The notes: generated by a model from the letters alone, not told the origin. Numbered from the stretch's first letter, positions 29,128 to 40,214 are shown. The stretch is 64,000 nucleotides of DNA from Companilactobacillus furfuricola (GCF_003946325.1 NZ_RHNT01000008.1:1-64000), one strand, 5' to 3'. Made by a program: numbers and translations.

Positions 29128-31776
29128 TTACTTATTTTTCTTAAGCTGTTCAATACGTTGACTAATTTTATCTTGACGTGATTGATAATCAGCCAATTTA
29201 GTCTTTTGTTCAGCAACGACCTTTTCTGGGGCTTTCTTGACAAAGTTCTCGTTGGAAAGCTTCTTATTGATCCGGTCGATCTCGGAATCCATTTTTGCCA
29301 TTTCTTCTTCTTGACGTTTGATCTCTTCATCAAGGTCGATCAATTCTGCTAATGGAATGTATACTTCAGTGGCATTAGTAACACCTGTCATAGCTAATTC
29401 AGGGGCCTTCATGTCTGTAGCGATTTTCAATTCCTTTGGATGAGCAAAACGATCGATGTATTCTTGATTGTTCAAGAGAGTTTGTTTGACAGTTTCATTT
29501 TGAGGCTTAATGAAAATATCAATAGCATTTGATAATGGAGCATTAGCTTCCAAGCGGATCTTTCTAACTGACTTGATCAAATCGATCATAACTTCCATTT
29601 GCTCAACGGCATCATCATTCTTGAACTCATCATGATTTTCAGGATATTTTGCCAATGAGATCGACTTGCCATTGTGTGGCATCGACAACCAGATTTTTTC
29701 AGTAACGAATGGCATGATCGGATGCATCAATCTCAAAGTTTGGTCAAGAACATAAGTCAAGATCATTCTCTTTTGAGCTTTAGCTTGTTCATCTTCGCCA
29801 GTCAAGGTAGCCTTACTCATTTCAATATACCAGTCACAAAAATCATTCCAAATAAAGTTGTAGAGATTTCTGCCGGCTTCACCAAATTCAAATTTATCTA
29901 GTAAGCGAGTTACTTCATTTACGGTTGAATTTAATTTAGCTAAGATCCACTTATCGGTCAAGTCGTATTGTTCGACCTTAGATAGATCATCCATAGCTGG
30001 AGTATCGTCATCTAAGTTCATAATAACGAAACGACTTGCATTCCAGATCTTATTGATAAAGTTCCAAGCCGAATCCATTTTGTCGTAACTGAATCTTGTA
30101 TCTTGTCCAGGAGTTGAACCGACCATCAAGAACCAACGCAATGCATCAGCACCATATTTATCAATAACATCCATCGGGTCGATACCATTACCGAGTGACT
30201 TACTCATCTTGCGACCTTGTTCATCACGAATAAGGCCATGAATAACAACGTGTTCGAATGGGCGTCTATCGGTAAACTTCAAACTTTGGAAAATCATTCT
30301 TGAGACCCAGAAGAAAATGATGTCATAACCTGTTACCAAAGTATCAGTTGGGAAATAACGCTTATAATCGGCACTGTTTTCATCGGGCCAACCCATAGTT
30401 GAAAATGGCCATAAGGCACTTGAGAACCAAGTATCCAAAACATCTTGCTCTTGATCCCAGTTCTCAATGTCCTTAGGTGCTTGTTCACCAACGTACATTT
30501 CACCAGTTTGCTTGTTGTACCAAGCTGGGATTTGGTGGCCCCACCATAATTGACGTGAAATTACCCAGTCGTGGACGTTATCCATCCATTGAATGAATGT
30601 ATGTTCAAATCTTTCAGGGACGAAATTAACTTTGTCGTCGCCTTTTTGATTCTTCAAGGCTAACTCAGCTAATGGTTTCATCTTAACGAACCATTGTGTT
30701 GAAAGACGAGGTTCTACTTGAGCACCAGAACGTTCTGAATGACCAACGCTGTGAGTGATCGGCTCAACGTTTAACATATAGTCTTGATCTTCCAGATCCT
30801 TAACGATAGCTTTTCTAGCTTCAAAACGATCCATGCCATTATATTTGCCAGCATTTTCATTCATCGTACCATCAGGATTCATCGTATTGATCCGTTTAAG
30901 ATCATGACGATTACCAACTAAGAAGTCATTAGGATCGTGGGCTGGTGTGATCTTAACCATACCAGTACCAAATTCTTTATCAACGTAGTGATCGGTGATG
31001 ATTGGAACTTTACGATCAACCAATGGAACGATGACTTCTTTACCAACCAGGTCTTTGTAGCGATCGTCATCAGGATTAACGGCGATAGCAATATCACCAA
31101 ACATCGTTTCTGGACGAGTTGTTGCGATTTCGATATAACCAGAACCATCAGCATATGGATACTTAACGTGATAAAAAGCACCCTTATCATCTTGGTGATT
31201 TACTTCGATATCAGACAAGGCAGTTTGCAATTTTGGATCCCAGTTGATGATGTATTCACCACGGTAGATCAGGCCTTCATTATATAGGTTAACGAAGACT
31301 TTGCGGACGGCTTTAGAAAGACCTTCATCAAGGGTAAATCTTTCACGAGAATAATCAAGAGAAAGCCCTAGTTTGCCCCATTGAGATTTAATAATACCAG
31401 CAAATTCATCTTTCCACTTCCAAACTTCTTGAACGAACTTTTCACGACCTAGATCGTAACGAGAAATACCTTGTTCACGAAGCTTTGCTTCAACTTTTGC
31501 TTGTGTAGCGATACCAGCGTGATCCATTCCTGGTAAATACAAAGTATCAAAGCCTTGCATACGCTTATATCTGATCAAAGTATCTTGGATAGTAGTATCC
31601 CATGCGTGTCCCAAATGCAACTTACCAGTAACATTTGGAGGTGGGATAACAATAGAATAAGGTTTAGCCTTCTTATCGCCAGAAGGAGTGAAAACTCCTT
31701 CATCCAACCAAGTTTGATAACGACCTTTTTCAACTTCGGTTGGATTATATTTAGTATCCATATCGATTTGTCTCAT
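29128..31776 (-). CDS. valS: Valyl-tRNA synthetase
   Basis: Charges tRNA-Val; 882 residues. HIGH-type motif in [20 protein letters not shown] in [13 protein letters not shown], editing domain between, and a C-terminal coiled-coil arm (from about residue 815) that contacts tRNA. ATG at 31776 is chosen because GGAGG lies five bases upstream; the longer frame lacks a site. It is under T-box control. Confidence 0.98.
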   Translation of the reverse strand: MRQIDMDTKYNPTEVEKGRYQTWLDEGVFTPSGDKKAKPYSIVIPPPNVTGKLHLGHAWDTTIQDTLIRYKRMQGFDTLYLPGMDHAGIATQAKVEAKLREQGISRYDLGREKFVQEVWKWKDEFAGIIKSQWGKLGLSLDYSRERFTLDEGLSKAVRKVFVNLYNEGLIYRGEYIINWDPKLQTALSDIEVNHQDDKGAFYHVKYPYADGSGYIEIATTRPETMFGDIAIAVNPDDDRYKDLVGKEVIVPLVDRKVPIITDHYVDKEFGTGMVKITPAHDPNDFLVGNRHDLKRINTMNPDGTMNENAGKYNGMDRFEARKAIVKDLEDQDYMLNVEPITHSVGHSERSGAQVEPRLSTQWFVKMKPLAELALKNQKGDDKVNFVPERFEHTFIQWMDNVHDWVISRQLWWGHQIPAWYNKQTGEMYVGEQAPKDIENWDQEQDVLDTWFSSALWPFSTMGWPDENSADYKRYFPTDTLVTGYDIIFFWVSRMIFQSLKFTDRRPFEHVVIHGLIRDEQGRKMSKSLGNGIDPMDVIDKYGADALRWFLMVGSTPGQDTRFSYDKMDSAWNFINKIWNASRFVIMNLDDDTPAMDDLSKVEQYDLTDKWILAKLNSTVNEVTRLLDKFEFGEAGRNLYNFIWNDFCDWYIEMSKATLTGEDEQAKAQKRMILTYVLDQTLRLMHPIMPFVTEKIWLSMPHNGKSISLAKYPENHDEFKNDDAVEQMEVMIDLIKSVRKIRLEANAPLSNAIDIFIKPQNETVKQTLLNNQEYIDRFAHPKELKIATDMKAPELAMTGVTNATEVYIPLAELIDLDEEIKRQEEEMAKMDSEIDRINKKLSNENFVKKAPEKVVAEQKTKLADYQSRQDKISQRIEQLKKNK

Positions 31777-31849
31777 AATTTCCTCCATACTATTTAAAAA
31801 TCCAGTAACAAACATCTGACATCTCATTGCCAGCTATCAAAAAAATAAA

Positions 31850-32055
31850 ATAAAAAAGCATCCGTCCCTGGATAGGACGAATGCTCGCGGTGCCACCTAA
31901 ATTAAGGGTATCAATACCCTTCACTCACAGATAACGGATGGCCCGACCATATAGATAGCTCACAGGTAACAGTTAATGTATTCGATTGAGTAGTTCACAG
32001 ATACCCTACTCTCTCTGAAATCGAAGTCCATTAACACTCCTGCTCTTTGCTGTTG
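31850..32055 (-). promoter_or_regulatory. T-box riboswitch controlling valS
   Basis: Minus strand contains the T-box core AGGTGGCACCGCG and a terminator stem (AGCATTCGTCC with GGACGGATGCT) plus T-run. Stem I can be drawn: GCAGG/CCTGT at the base, GTTAATG/CATTAAC, TTCGATT/AATCGAA, AGTAG/CTACT. The 3' side of the first internal loop presents GTT followed by A (plus-strand 31968-31970), a Val specifier. Confidence 0.95.
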
Positions 32056-32095
32056 AATTGATATTAAAACAAATATTGTAAATCGTCAAACACTT

Positions 32096-33313
32096 TTATA
32101 GTAAATCGTTAATTTCGTCTTGATCTTTTTCCATAAAATGATCACCATGCTCGATAGTCACGATCTTGACACCATCTAATGCACGCTTGATCAAACCATC
32201 GATATCGAGGACTTTTTCAAACTCACGCGTCTTTTCGATCGAAGGTCTCGTTTTCGGTGCTGGCGGTGCAAAGACTGTACAACAATCTTCGAAAGGTTGA
32301 ATCGACAAATTGAACGTATCAATATCCTCAGCCAATTTAATGATCTCCGTCTTATCCATCGTCGCCACCGGACGCAAGATCGGCGTTGTTGTGACATCAT
32401 TGATTGCAGCCATACTTTCCAAAGTTTGAGAAGCCACTTGGCCAACAGCCTCACCATTAAAAATAGCTAGACCGCCCTCTTTTTCTCGCAGCATATCAGT
32501 CAAACGAAGCATAAAGCGACGTTGGATCGTCATCAAGTAGCCTTCTGGAACTGATGCTTTGATAGTTTCTTGGATCTCAGCAAAAGGCACCTCGATAAAC
32601 TTGATGTTACCGCCGTAAACCGTCAACTTGCTAGTTAGTTCCTTGGCCTTATTCAAAGCTTGTTCAGAAGTATAAGGTGGACTGAAGAAATGAACCATCT
32701 CAATGTCCACGCCTCGCTTCATAGCTAGATATCCAGCAACTGGCGAGTCGATCCCACCTGAAAGCATCAACATAGCTTTACCAGCTGTTCCTACAGGAAG
32801 ACCACCGGCACCCTTAACGGTCAAATATGATAAATAAATCCCATCTTGACGTACTTCAACTGATAATTTGATATCAGGACGCTTCATTTCAACACTGATA
32901 TCTGGAAACTCCTCACAAATGGCATCCCCAAGTTGTAAATTGATCTGATTAGTATCAAGTGGATATGAATGGTCAGAACGCTTAGTTGCCACTTTAAAGC
33001 TATCACCTGGTTCATAAGCCTCATGCATCATCTCGATGGCTTTTTCCTTAACTTCATCAAAATCTTTGGAAACCTTGACACTGAGTGAAAAAGTTTGAAT
33101 ACCAAAGACCCGTTTCAACTTCTCCATAACTGGCTTAGCATCGGTTCCATTTAATTTGATGTGTAATCGGTCGCGATGTGGTTGCAACTTTAAGTCTGGG
33201 AAATCTTTCAAGACTTTAGTCACGTTCCCATGCAAACGACCAATAAAACTCTTTCTATTCTTACCTTTAGTCGACAGTTCGCCGTAGCGGACCATTATTT
33301 CTGTATATTGCAT
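32096..33313 (-). CDS. thiI: tRNA 4-thiouridine synthetase ThiI
   Basis: A 405-residue protein: N-terminal ferredoxin-like and THUMP domains, then a PP-loop ATPase domain (SGGIDS at 185-190). It lacks the C-terminal rhodanese domain of E. coli ThiI, as in Bacillus. A CC pair in [11 protein letters not shown] is a candidate sulfur-handling site. The cysteine desulfurase gene ten bases upstream is the likely sulfur donor. Confidence 0.97.
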   Translation of the reverse strand: MQYTEIMVRYGELSTKGKNRKSFIGRLHGNVTKVLKDFPDLKLQPHRDRLHIKLNGTDAKPVMEKLKRVFGIQTFSLSVKVSKDFDEVKEKAIEMMHEAYEPGDSFKVATKRSDHSYPLDTNQINLQLGDAICEEFPDISVEMKRPDIKLSVEVRQDGIYLSYLTVKGAGGLPVGTAGKAMLMLSGGIDSPVAGYLAMKRGVDIEMVHFFSPPYTSEQALNKAKELTSKLTVYGGNIKFIEVPFAEIQETIKASVPEGYLMTIQRRFMLRLTDMLREKEGGLAIFNGEAVGQVASQTLESMAAINDVTTTPILRPVATMDKTEIIKLAEDIDTFNLSIQPFEDCCTVFAPPAPKTRPSIEKTREFEKVLDIDGLIKRALDGVKIVTIEHGDHFMEKDQDEINDLL

Positions 33314-33322
33314 TAATTTCTC

Positions 33323-34468
33323 CTAATTTAAAATTTGAAAGTGATCGTGGATCTCATCCAAATTCTTGATGAATTCTTTCATTTCTGATTCGGTATTGTT
33401 TTCGTCTAAGCTAACTCGTACAGCACTAGTTGCAATATTTTCTTGCGTGTTCATTGCTTTTAAAGTACTCGATTCGAGCCCTTTCTTGGAAGAACATGCA
33501 CTAGTCGTCGAGATATAAATATCGCGATCCTCAAAGGTGTGTACGATCGTTTCGCCACGAACGCCATCAAGAGTAAAACAAATGATGTGTGGTGCAAAAT
33601 CATCGTCTAATTTTGAAAAAATATGAACATTATCTAATTTCTCTAAATGCTGAATTAGCATCGTCTTTAATTTGAGCATTTCTTGGGCTTTTACTTTCTC
33701 ATTATCTTTTAGTAAACGTAATGCTCTAGCCATAGCAGCGATTGCCGGTGTGTTTTCGGTCCCACTTCTTTGACCTTTTTCTTGGCCACCACCAGCCATC
33801 AAAGGTTCCAATTGTTTACCGGATTTCATGTAAATAAAGCCGATCCCTCGTGGTGCGTGGAATTTATGGCCAGAAAAAGTAAAGTAATCGACTCTTGGAT
33901 CGATAAAGCGGTCGTCTAGATCTTTACCTATGGCTTGAGTGCCGTCAACGTGAAAACTAATGCTTGGATAATCATCTAAAACCCGACCAATTTGGGTGAT
34001 CGGTTGGATGGAACCTACTTCATTATTAACTGCCATGATCGAAACTAAAATAGTATCAGGTCTAATGGCATTTTTCAAATCCTCAACACGAACATGACCC
34101 GTTTTGTCGACAGGTAAATAAGTTACATCAAATCCTAATTGTTCTAGTTGCGTCATCGTATTGATCACCGATGGATGTTCAACAGCTGAAGTAATGATGT
34201 GTTTACCAAATTCCCGCTTCTTAAAAGCTGTTCCCTTGATGATCCAATTATTTCCTTCTGTACCACCACTAGTAAAGAAAACCTCATGAGGCTTGAAATT
34301 CATCAATTTCGCGATATTCTTACGTGAAGTTTCCAAGAGCTCATAGGCTTTTAATCCTAGTTTATGTAAACTAGATGGATTGCCGAAGTATTGTTGACTT
34401 GCGACATTATAAGTATTTAAAACTGAATCCTCAATCTTTGTAGTTGCACTATTATCAAAATATATCAT
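33323..34468 (-). CDS. Cysteine desulfurase (NifS family), ThiI-linked
   Basis: A 381-residue PLP enzyme with PLP lysine K202 (SGHKFHAPRG) and catalytic C325 (TTSACSSKKG) on a long flexible loop. It is transcribed into thiI. Firmicutes commonly pair a dedicated desulfurase with ThiI for s4U in tRNA. It is clearly distinct in sequence from the MnmA-linked paralogue at 1793. Confidence 0.94.
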   Translation of the reverse strand: MIYFDNSATTKIEDSVLNTYNVASQQYFGNPSSLHKLGLKAYELLETSRKNIAKLMNFKPHEVFFTSGGTEGNNWIIKGTAFKKREFGKHIITSAVEHPSVINTMTQLEQLGFDVTYLPVDKTGHVRVEDLKNAIRPDTILVSIMAVNNEVGSIQPITQIGRVLDDYPSISFHVDGTQAIGKDLDDRFIDPRVDYFTFSGHKFHAPRGIGFIYMKSGKQLEPLMAGGGQEKGQRSGTENTPAIAAMARALRLLKDNEKVKAQEMLKLKTMLIQHLEKLDNVHIFSKLDDDFAPHIICFTLDGVRGETIVHTFEDRDIYISTTSACSSKKGLESSTLKAMNTQENIATSAVRVSLDENNTESEMKEFIKNLDEIHDHFQILN

Positions 34469-34483
34469 AATTTTCCCACCAAA

Positions 34484-34508
34484 ATAAAAAGGCCTTAGCG
34501 GCCTTAAT
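34484..34508 (-). terminator. ezrA terminator
   Basis: Minus-strand stem AAGGCC/GGCCTT with a five-base loop and T-rich tail, between ezrA and the desulfurase gene. Confidence 0.75.
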
Positions 34509-34544
34509 TTTTTTACCTATTATAATTTACAACAAAATACCAAA

Positions 34545-36230
34545 TCATGCACTAATTGTATCTCTTATTCTGTCAACTGCACCCGGTTCTTTTGATTCTA
34601 ATGCTTTTGAGATCACATCGAGTGCTTGTTCATATTCAAACTCTTCATCGAATAGCTTGCGAGCAGTATCAAGTTGTTCTTTGAAATCAGCTTGCTCAGC
34701 GTAACGATTAGCATATTGAAGCAATTTTTCATCTAAAACAACGTTTTCTCGCAGACCACGGGTCTTTTCAACCAAGTTATCGAGATCTTCTTGAGTTACG
34801 ATCACTTGTTTGCTGATCTCTTCCATATTGATCCGTTCGCTATTAAGTGCATCGTACAATTTCTTGATCTCATCCGATACCATGAAGAAATATTCTAAAT
34901 AATCTTCTGGCAATCCACGTAGATTCAATTGTTCTAATGATTTCTTCTGTAATTGAATACGATGAGCATATTTGTCAACGCTCTTCTTCGAAATCTCTTC
35001 ACTCGAAAGCATTTGATTCAAGTTATCATTGATGGTCTTCTCGCGTGACTCAATTTTGTCAAGATCAGCCACGATTTCTTTGAAATCAGACTCAGCTTTA
35101 GAAAAAACCATGCTCTTGTCAGCAATACTTTGAACATCTTGATCGTATTCAGTTACGATCCGACTAAGCGTCTGACCATGTTCCTTAAAATCAGCCATGT
35201 CTTGTTCATTTAAAATATAATTCTCTTCCAACGTCTGAATATATTCATCCAGGCGATTGTGCTGGAATTTTGCATGATTTAAATAATCTAAAACTGGCTT
35301 TTGCTGTTTCAAAACTTGTCGTTTAGCATTGATCTCTAGGCTTAGAACATCGTACAAATTATTAATATCAGTATTGATCTTTTCGTTCAGTTGATCAACC
35401 ACATCAAAATTCAATTCTCCTAAGGCTTCATTTGATTTAGCAATATTCTTATTAACAGATTCGATTTCTTCATCAACATTAATACTGAAGCGATATTGCT
35501 GCTGAACTAATTTTTGGTAAACAGATTGGATCTCCTCGATCTGTCCGGGGAAAACTTTATCTAAATTCTTAAACAGTGGCACGATCAATTGCACTTGATC
35601 TTTGACCATCGAAAGTTTGACCTTAGCATCATCCAAATATTGACGGGCTTCCAAATGATCACCTTGTGTAGTCAATTTCTTCTCTTCATCTAAGAATCCA
35701 GCGATCTCATTAAGTTCTGATTCTAATTTGTCCGTTGCTGGACCATAATTGAACGATTTCGTCAAAATCTCTTTACGTAATTTCTCGTAATCACCATGAA
35801 GGACTTCACTAGTAGAAGCGTTTTGCTTATTACTTTCAACAATTTTGGAAAAAGCGGCATCGATATCATTAAATTCATTCTCAACGTCTTGTGACTGAAC
35901 CTTGATCTTCTTTAAATCAGAAGCCGCCCCAAAAACATTGAAATTTGAATTACGATTGATCGCATTGCTGATTTGCGCCAACAATTTAGGAACCGTCTCA
36001 TTTTGGAGCTTGGAATAATCTTGTTTCCCCTTACCAAAGCTCTCCAAACTAGCCCCTGTCAGTTTCATCTCTTCCAGAGATTTAATTTTATCTTCAAAAA
36101 TATTTTCTTTTAACTTTCCAGTTTGATCCGCAAATAATTGAAGTTCGCTGTTATTTCTCTTTTGTAGGAACCACATATACCACAAAAATACCAGGATTAA
36201 TAAAATTACTACTATAATAAATACAAACAA
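34545..36230 (-). CDS. ezrA: Septation ring regulator EzrA
   Basis: A 561-residue protein with an N-terminal membrane anchor (residues 1-18, hydrophobic) followed by spectrin-like coiled-coil repeats over its full length. EzrA links FtsZ and penicillin-binding proteins and limits extra Z-rings. The start is TTG with AGGGGTG five bases upstream. It is a single-gene unit with its own promoter and terminator. Confidence 0.95.
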   Translation of the reverse strand: MFVFIIVVILLILVFLWYMWFLQKRNNSELQLFADQTGKLKENIFEDKIKSLEEMKLTGASLESFGKGKQDYSKLQNETVPKLLAQISNAINRNSNFNVFGAASDLKKIKVQSQDVENEFNDIDAAFSKIVESNKQNASTSEVLHGDYEKLRKEILTKSFNYGPATDKLESELNEIAGFLDEEKKLTTQGDHLEARQYLDDAKVKLSMVKDQVQLIVPLFKNLDKVFPGQIEEIQSVYQKLVQQQYRFSINVDEEIESVNKNIAKSNEALGELNFDVVDQLNEKINTDINNLYDVLSLEINAKRQVLKQQKPVLDYLNHAKFQHNRLDEYIQTLEENYILNEQDMADFKEHGQTLSRIVTEYDQDVQSIADKSMVFSKAESDFKEIVADLDKIESREKTINDNLNQMLSSEEISKKSVDKYAHRIQLQKKSLEQLNLRGLPEDYLEYFFMVSDEIKKLYDALNSERINMEEISKQVIVTQEDLDNLVEKTRGLRENVVLDEKLLQYANRYAEQADFKEQLDTARKLFDEEFEYEQALDVISKALESKEPGAVDRIRDTISA

Positions 36231-36272
36231 AATTACACCCCTAGCTACTTTACCGAGTCATTTATCTCCGTT

Positions 36273-36281
36273 ATTATACCA
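36273..36281 (-). promoter_or_regulatory. Extended -10 promoter of ezrA
   Basis: Minus strand reads TGGTATAAT, a consensus extended -10, about 40 bases upstream of the ezrA start. Confidence 0.55.
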
Positions 36282-36482
36282 AAATAGCTATAGTGAAAAT
36301 GATTTAAGCAGGTTTCATAATAAAGATTTAAAATATTACTAATTGCATGAAATGGTAGTAGAAATTGCCCTATGATCTGGGATTTAAAAACAATTAACAA
36401 TCAATTATAATAAAAACGCATAATAATTGAGGGTCAATAATACCAAAGTCATAAATATATACATATATATGCCAAAAAAGTT

Positions 36483-36511
36483 TTGACAAGAATGCCTAAT
36501 CACGGTACACT
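36483..36511 (+). promoter_or_regulatory. rpsD promoter
   Basis: TTGACA (36483-36488), 17-base spacer, TACACT (36506-36511). This is the best sigma-A consensus seen in the window and places the start near 36518, leaving a leader of about 170 bases before rpsD. Confidence 0.85.
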
Positions 36512-36517
36512 AGCCTT

Positions 36518-36687
36518 TGTGTAAAATATGCAGCAAAGAGCGGCAAGCTCGTCAACAGTTATCGGCTGGATATAGTGCAATCAGTAACCTGCGGCTGCAC
36601 GAGGTGAAAATTGTAACGATAACTGAACGAATGCTAAACTCTTGTTAAATTATTTTACTCCAATCAAAATTTTTGGAGGACAAATTA
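36518..36687 (+). promoter_or_regulatory. Structured rpsD leader, probable S4 autoregulatory RNA
   Basis: The leader folds around a long-range stem AGTTATCG/CGATAACT that encloses a GC-rich core (GGCTG, CCTGCGGCTGCACGAGG). S4 is known in Firmicutes to repress its own mRNA by binding such a leader. The assignment rests on position and fold, not on a covariance search. Between 36282 and 36482 I see only AT-rich sequence. Confidence 0.65.
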
Positions 36688-37296
36688 ATGTCTAGATATA
36701 CAGGACCTCGCTGGAAGTTATCACGTCGTTTAGGCCTATCACTTTCAGGTACAGGTAAAGAATTAGCTCGTAGAAACTACGCACCAGGCCAACATGGTCA
36801 AAACCAACGCCGTAAGATCTCAGAATACGGTTCACAATTACGTGAAAAGCAAAAACTACGTTTCATGTATGACGTAAACGAACGTCAATTCCGTAACTTG
36901 TTCTTGCGTGCCGGTAAACTTGACGGTATCCACGGTGTTAACTTGATGGTTCTTCTTGAAGAACGTCTTGACAACCTAGTTTACAGATTAGGCTTTGCAT
37001 CATCACGTCCACAAGCACGTCAATTAGTTAACCACGGTCACATCACAGTTGATGGCAAACGTGTTGACATTCCTTCATACGAAGTAAAAATTGGCCAAGT
37101 AATCAGCTTAAGAGAAAAGTCAAAAGACTTACAAATCGTTAAAGATGCTCTTGAAAACGTAGTTGGCCGTCCTGGTTTCGTTAACTACGACGAAAACCAA
37201 ATGTCAGGCTCATTAGTTCGTCTACCAGAACGTGACGAATTAGAACCAAATATTGATGAATCACTAATCGTTGAATACTACAACCAAATTCTTTAA
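36688..37296 (+). CDS. rpsD: 30S ribosomal protein S4
   Basis: Primary 16S rRNA binding protein, 202 residues. It begins [16 protein letters not shown] and contains the S4 RNA-binding domain around [30 protein letters not shown] at 36688 is preferred because GGAGG lies nine bases upstream. There is no Cys-rich zinc motif, so this is the zinc-independent form. It stands alone, as in Bacillus. Confidence 0.98.
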   Translation: MSRYTGPRWKLSRRLGLSLSGTGKELARRNYAPGQHGQNQRRKISEYGSQLREKQKLRFMYDVNERQFRNLFLRAGKLDGIHGVNLMVLLEERLDNLVYRLGFASSRPQARQLVNHGHITVDGKRVDIPSYEVKIGQVISLREKSKDLQIVKDALENVVGRPGFVNYDENQMSGSLVRLPERDELEPNIDESLIVEYYNQIL

Positions 37297-37303
37297 TATT
37301 TGC

Positions 37304-37331
37304 AAAAATCCACTTCGGTGGATTTTTTTTG
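37304..37331 (+). terminator. rpsD terminator
   Basis: Stem AAATCCAC/GTGGATTT closed by a TTCG tetraloop and followed by eight T. Confidence 0.92.
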
Positions 37332-37353
37332 TCCAAAAAAAACTAACCGCAAA

Positions 37354-37956
37354 TGCAAAAGTGTGAGGAACAAGTACGTGGGCAAGAAGCGAAAGCAAGA
37401 GAAGAAAAAAGTATTTGATCTTATCTAACCAAAAAAGAAAAGAAAGCTCACAACAGCAATGTAAGTCAGGAAGAAAAATGAGCGGAGCAAAGTCCCGCGA
37501 ACCGAGAAAAAAGTCGGAAATCGAAATAGAGAATATATCCTAACAAGGAAAAGAAGCTCCTATTCCCCACCAAAATAGATAAAGCCTGAGATAGACATGT
37601 GAGAAATAGGCCGAGCAAACAGTGCTAATTTGCACAAAATAAATCGGTAAAACTCAACACAAAGGGCGGATATTGTCTCTATCTAGACGGAGGGGCCCGG
37701 GGATACAGACCTCAGTGGTGAAATTCATCTTGGCGACGAAGGAGCTTAGATGAAGGTGCAGTTTTGAAACAAGCGAGCGCCCTTTGCTCGATTGGTTCAA
37801 AATGTGCCCACCACGTTCCAGCGTCTGTATCCCCGGGCCCCGGAGTCGGCATTGAACGTAGCAACCAAAATACTACCTCCCCCCACTAACCAAACAAACA
37901 AACACTAATCCATCAAAATAAAACGCTTCTGTCTGCCATAGCTCTCTCACACCTAT
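37354..37956 (+). repeat. Long intergenic repeat family, full copy C (short form)
   Basis: About 600 bases between the convergent rpsD and DUF1054 genes. It has all landmarks of copies B and D except the 70-base insert. The GC-rich inverted repeat is longest here: GGGGCCCGGGGATACAGAC (37692-37710) against its exact complement at 37824-37842, 19 bp. Inside it lie hairpin TTCATCT/AGATGAA (37724-37730 with 37748-37754) and hairpin CGAGC/GCTCG. The left block has drifted (AACAAGTACGTGGGCAAG). It ends at the DUF1054 terminator. Confidence 0.9.
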
Positions 37957-37995
37957 AAAAAAATAGACGTCGCCAAAAATCCAGCAAACGTCTAT
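37956..37995 (-). terminator. DUF1054 gene terminator
   Basis: Stem TAGACGT/ACGTCTA (37964-37970 with 37988-37994) overlapping the stop codon, with a T-run on the minus strand touching the end of repeat copy C. Confidence 0.75.
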
Positions 37996-38582
37996 CTCAA
38001 ATTAAACTCAACCATAAACTCACTAAGCATCATAAACCGCTCAAACAAAACATCATCAAAATCGCCACCAGCAACCAACTCGCTATCAGCCAGCAAATCA
38101 AAACCAATAACCAAATCGCTAGACTTAACATTGCGATATCTCTTCAAAACATCCGGATACCGATCAGCAGCAAGCAATTCAGGAGCAGTATGATCGTTAG
38201 AAACCCCAAAATCACCACCAACGACTCGGTCAGAAATAGCCTCCAACAAAGGATAATATTCCGAGCGATCATAAGCATCAGCAAGCAAGCTAAAAGTAAC
38301 AAAATACCGGTCTGGCCACAATCCCAATTCAACATGCGGATTTTTCTTATAACCGCGTTTATCCTGAGAAATAGCCAACCAAGTATCAGGCGGTGGATTC
38401 TTAGTCCGACGTTGATGCTTAGCAATTTTCATATAAAACTTATCTTGATACTTATCCTCCAAAGCAGCCAAAAGTTTCGATCCCATTTTTTCAAATGAAG
38501 GATCGATCTTTTCTTTGATCAAATCCAGCCGCCCAGTCAAAGTATCGTCATTAAATACTAAGAAATCTTTTTGACTAAACAT
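37992..38582 (-). CDS. DUF1054 (YktB/UPF0637) family protein
   Basis: A 196-residue soluble protein matching the YktB family by its length and by segments such as HQRRTKNPPPDTWLAIS and HVELGLWPDRYFVTFSLLAD. No enzymatic motif is recognised and no function is established. It is transcribed alone, divergent from rarA, with under 60 bases between the starts. Confidence 0.88.
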   Translation of the reverse strand: MFSQKDFLVFNDDTLTGRLDLIKEKIDPSFEKMGSKLLAALEDKYQDKFYMKIAKHQRRTKNPPPDTWLAISQDKRGYKKNPHVELGLWPDRYFVTFSLLADAYDRSEYYPLLEAISDRVVGGDFGVSNDHTAPELLAADRYPDVLKRYRNVKSSDLVIGFDLLADSELVAGGDFDDVLFERFMMLSEFMVEFNLR

Positions 38583-38639
38583 ATAAATACGACCTTTGTT
38601 GTAAAATAGTAATTATATATTGATTATAAAGGAGAAAAT

Positions 38640-39926
38640 ATGCAAAAACCACTAGCATATCGAATGCGACCGACTAATCTCGACGAAATCGTGGGACAAC
38701 AACACCTAGTCGGCAAAAACAAAATCATTCGGCGAATGGTCCAAGCGAAAATGCTCAGCTCCATGATCCTGTATGGGCCGCCTGGTATTGGTAAAACTAG
38801 TATCGCCAGTGCTATCGCGGGCAGTACCAAATACGCCTTTCGAATGCTCAACGCTGCCACTGACAGCAAAAAAGATCTACAAATAGTTGCTGAAGAAGCC
38901 AAAATGAGCGGAACAGTAGTCTTAATGTTAGATGAGATACATCGATTAGATAAAACAAAGCAAGACTTTTTACTACCACTACTGGAAAGTGGCTCCATCA
39001 TTTTGATCGGTGCAACGACCGAAAATCCCTACATAAACATTAGCCCGGCGATCCGTTCGCGAGTCCAAATCTTTGAATTAAAGCCATTAGAGGCTGATGA
39101 CCTCAAGCAAGCGGTCAATCGTGCTCTAAATGACTCAGAAAAAGGCTTAGGCAAGTATAATGTTGAATTAGATGAAAATGCCCTTGACCTATTAGTCAGC
39201 TCCACAAACGGTGATTTACGCAGTATTTTAAACGGACTAGAGTTATCCGTGCTTTCTACCCAGCCAGACGATGCAAACATTATACATATTTCGTTACAAA
39301 CGATTGAAGAATCAGTTCAGAAAAAAGCAATCTCGTCTGATAAAGATGGCGATAGCCACTACGACGTAATCTCAGCTTTTCAAAAATCGATCCGGGGAAG
39401 TGATCCTGATGCTGCCCTACTCTATTTAGCCAGATTACTCGAAGCCGGCGAGTTGACTACTGCTATCAGAAGGCTGATCGTTTGTGCCTATGAAGATATC
39501 GGCTTAGCAAATCCGCAAGCTTGTGCAAGAGCCGTCCAAGCAGCCCAAGTTGCACAAATGGTCGGGTTGCCAGAAGCAAGGATCCCATTGGTGGATGCTG
39601 TGATAGACCTCTGTCTCTGTCCAAAATCTGACACGGGCATAGTGGCAATTGACGCCGCCTTAGAAGATGTCAGAAACGGCAAAGCCCACTCGATCCCAGA
39701 CGATCTAAAAGACGCCCATTACAAAGGAGCCAGCAAGTTAGGACACGGAGTTGGCTACAAATATCCTCACGATTACCCAAATGATTGGATCGAACAACAA
39801 TACTTGCCAGACAATTTGGTCAATAGATCATATTATCAACCCAAAGAAACTGGTAAATACGAACAAGCTCTCAAGATTAGACTTAAACAAATTAATTCAA
39901 TGAAAAAAAAGAAGAAACGGAGTTAA
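38640..39926 (+). CDS. rarA: Replication-associated recombination ATPase RarA (MgsA)
   Basis: A 428-residue AAA+ clamp-loader-like ATPase. Walker A reads GPPGIGKTS, Walker B LMLDEIH, sensor 1 IGATTENP. The C-terminal MgsA tetramerisation domain includes SDKDGDSHYDVISAFQKSIRGSDPDAALLYLARLL. It acts at stalled replication forks. First gene of a rightward group with a small membrane protein and uspA. Confidence 0.96.
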   Translation: MQKPLAYRMRPTNLDEIVGQQHLVGKNKIIRRMVQAKMLSSMILYGPPGIGKTSIASAIAGSTKYAFRMLNAATDSKKDLQIVAEEAKMSGTVVLMLDEIHRLDKTKQDFLLPLLESGSIILIGATTENPYINISPAIRSRVQIFELKPLEADDLKQAVNRALNDSEKGLGKYNVELDENALDLLVSSTNGDLRSILNGLELSVLSTQPDDANIIHISLQTIEESVQKKAISSDKDGDSHYDVISAFQKSIRGSDPDAALLYLARLLEAGELTTAIRRLIVCAYEDIGLANPQACARAVQAAQVAQMVGLPEARIPLVDAVIDLCLCPKSDTGIVAIDAALEDVRNGKAHSIPDDLKDAHYKGASKLGHGVGYKYPHDYPNDWIEQQYLPDNLVNRSYYQPKETGKYEQALKIRLKQINSMKKKKKRS

Positions 39927-39932
39927 TATTTT

Positions 39933-40214
39933 ATGATTATCCAATTGTTGATGGTAGTATTCATCCTGTTTCTACTAGCATTAGCTTACAACCTCTGGTC
40001 ACATTTAAACAAAAAATTCTTGATCTATTCTCCAGCTGAAAATTCCCGCTTACAAGGAGCTATGAAACTAACATCGATCCTCTTAGTGATCATCTCAGTC
40101 GTCGGTGTCTTGATCTTGATCTTTGGAAGTAAAGAAGCCAACTTCATCACACTACTATTAGGAAGCATCACAGCAGCAACTTTTTCAATTTATTTAGGTA
40201 ATATTCGTGGATAA
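39933..40214 (+). CDS. Small membrane protein, three predicted helices
   Basis: A 93-residue hydrophobic protein with segments at about 1-20, 45-66 and 70-90, separated by a polar loop (SHLNKKFLIYSPAENSRLQG). It starts six bases after rarA. I do not recognise a family with confidence; similar unnamed three-helix proteins occur next to rarA in lactobacilli. Confidence 0.75.
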   Translation: MIIQLLMVVFILFLLALAYNLWSHLNKKFLIYSPAENSRLQGAMKLTSILLVIISVVGVLILIFGSKEANFITLLLGSITAATFSIYLGNIRG

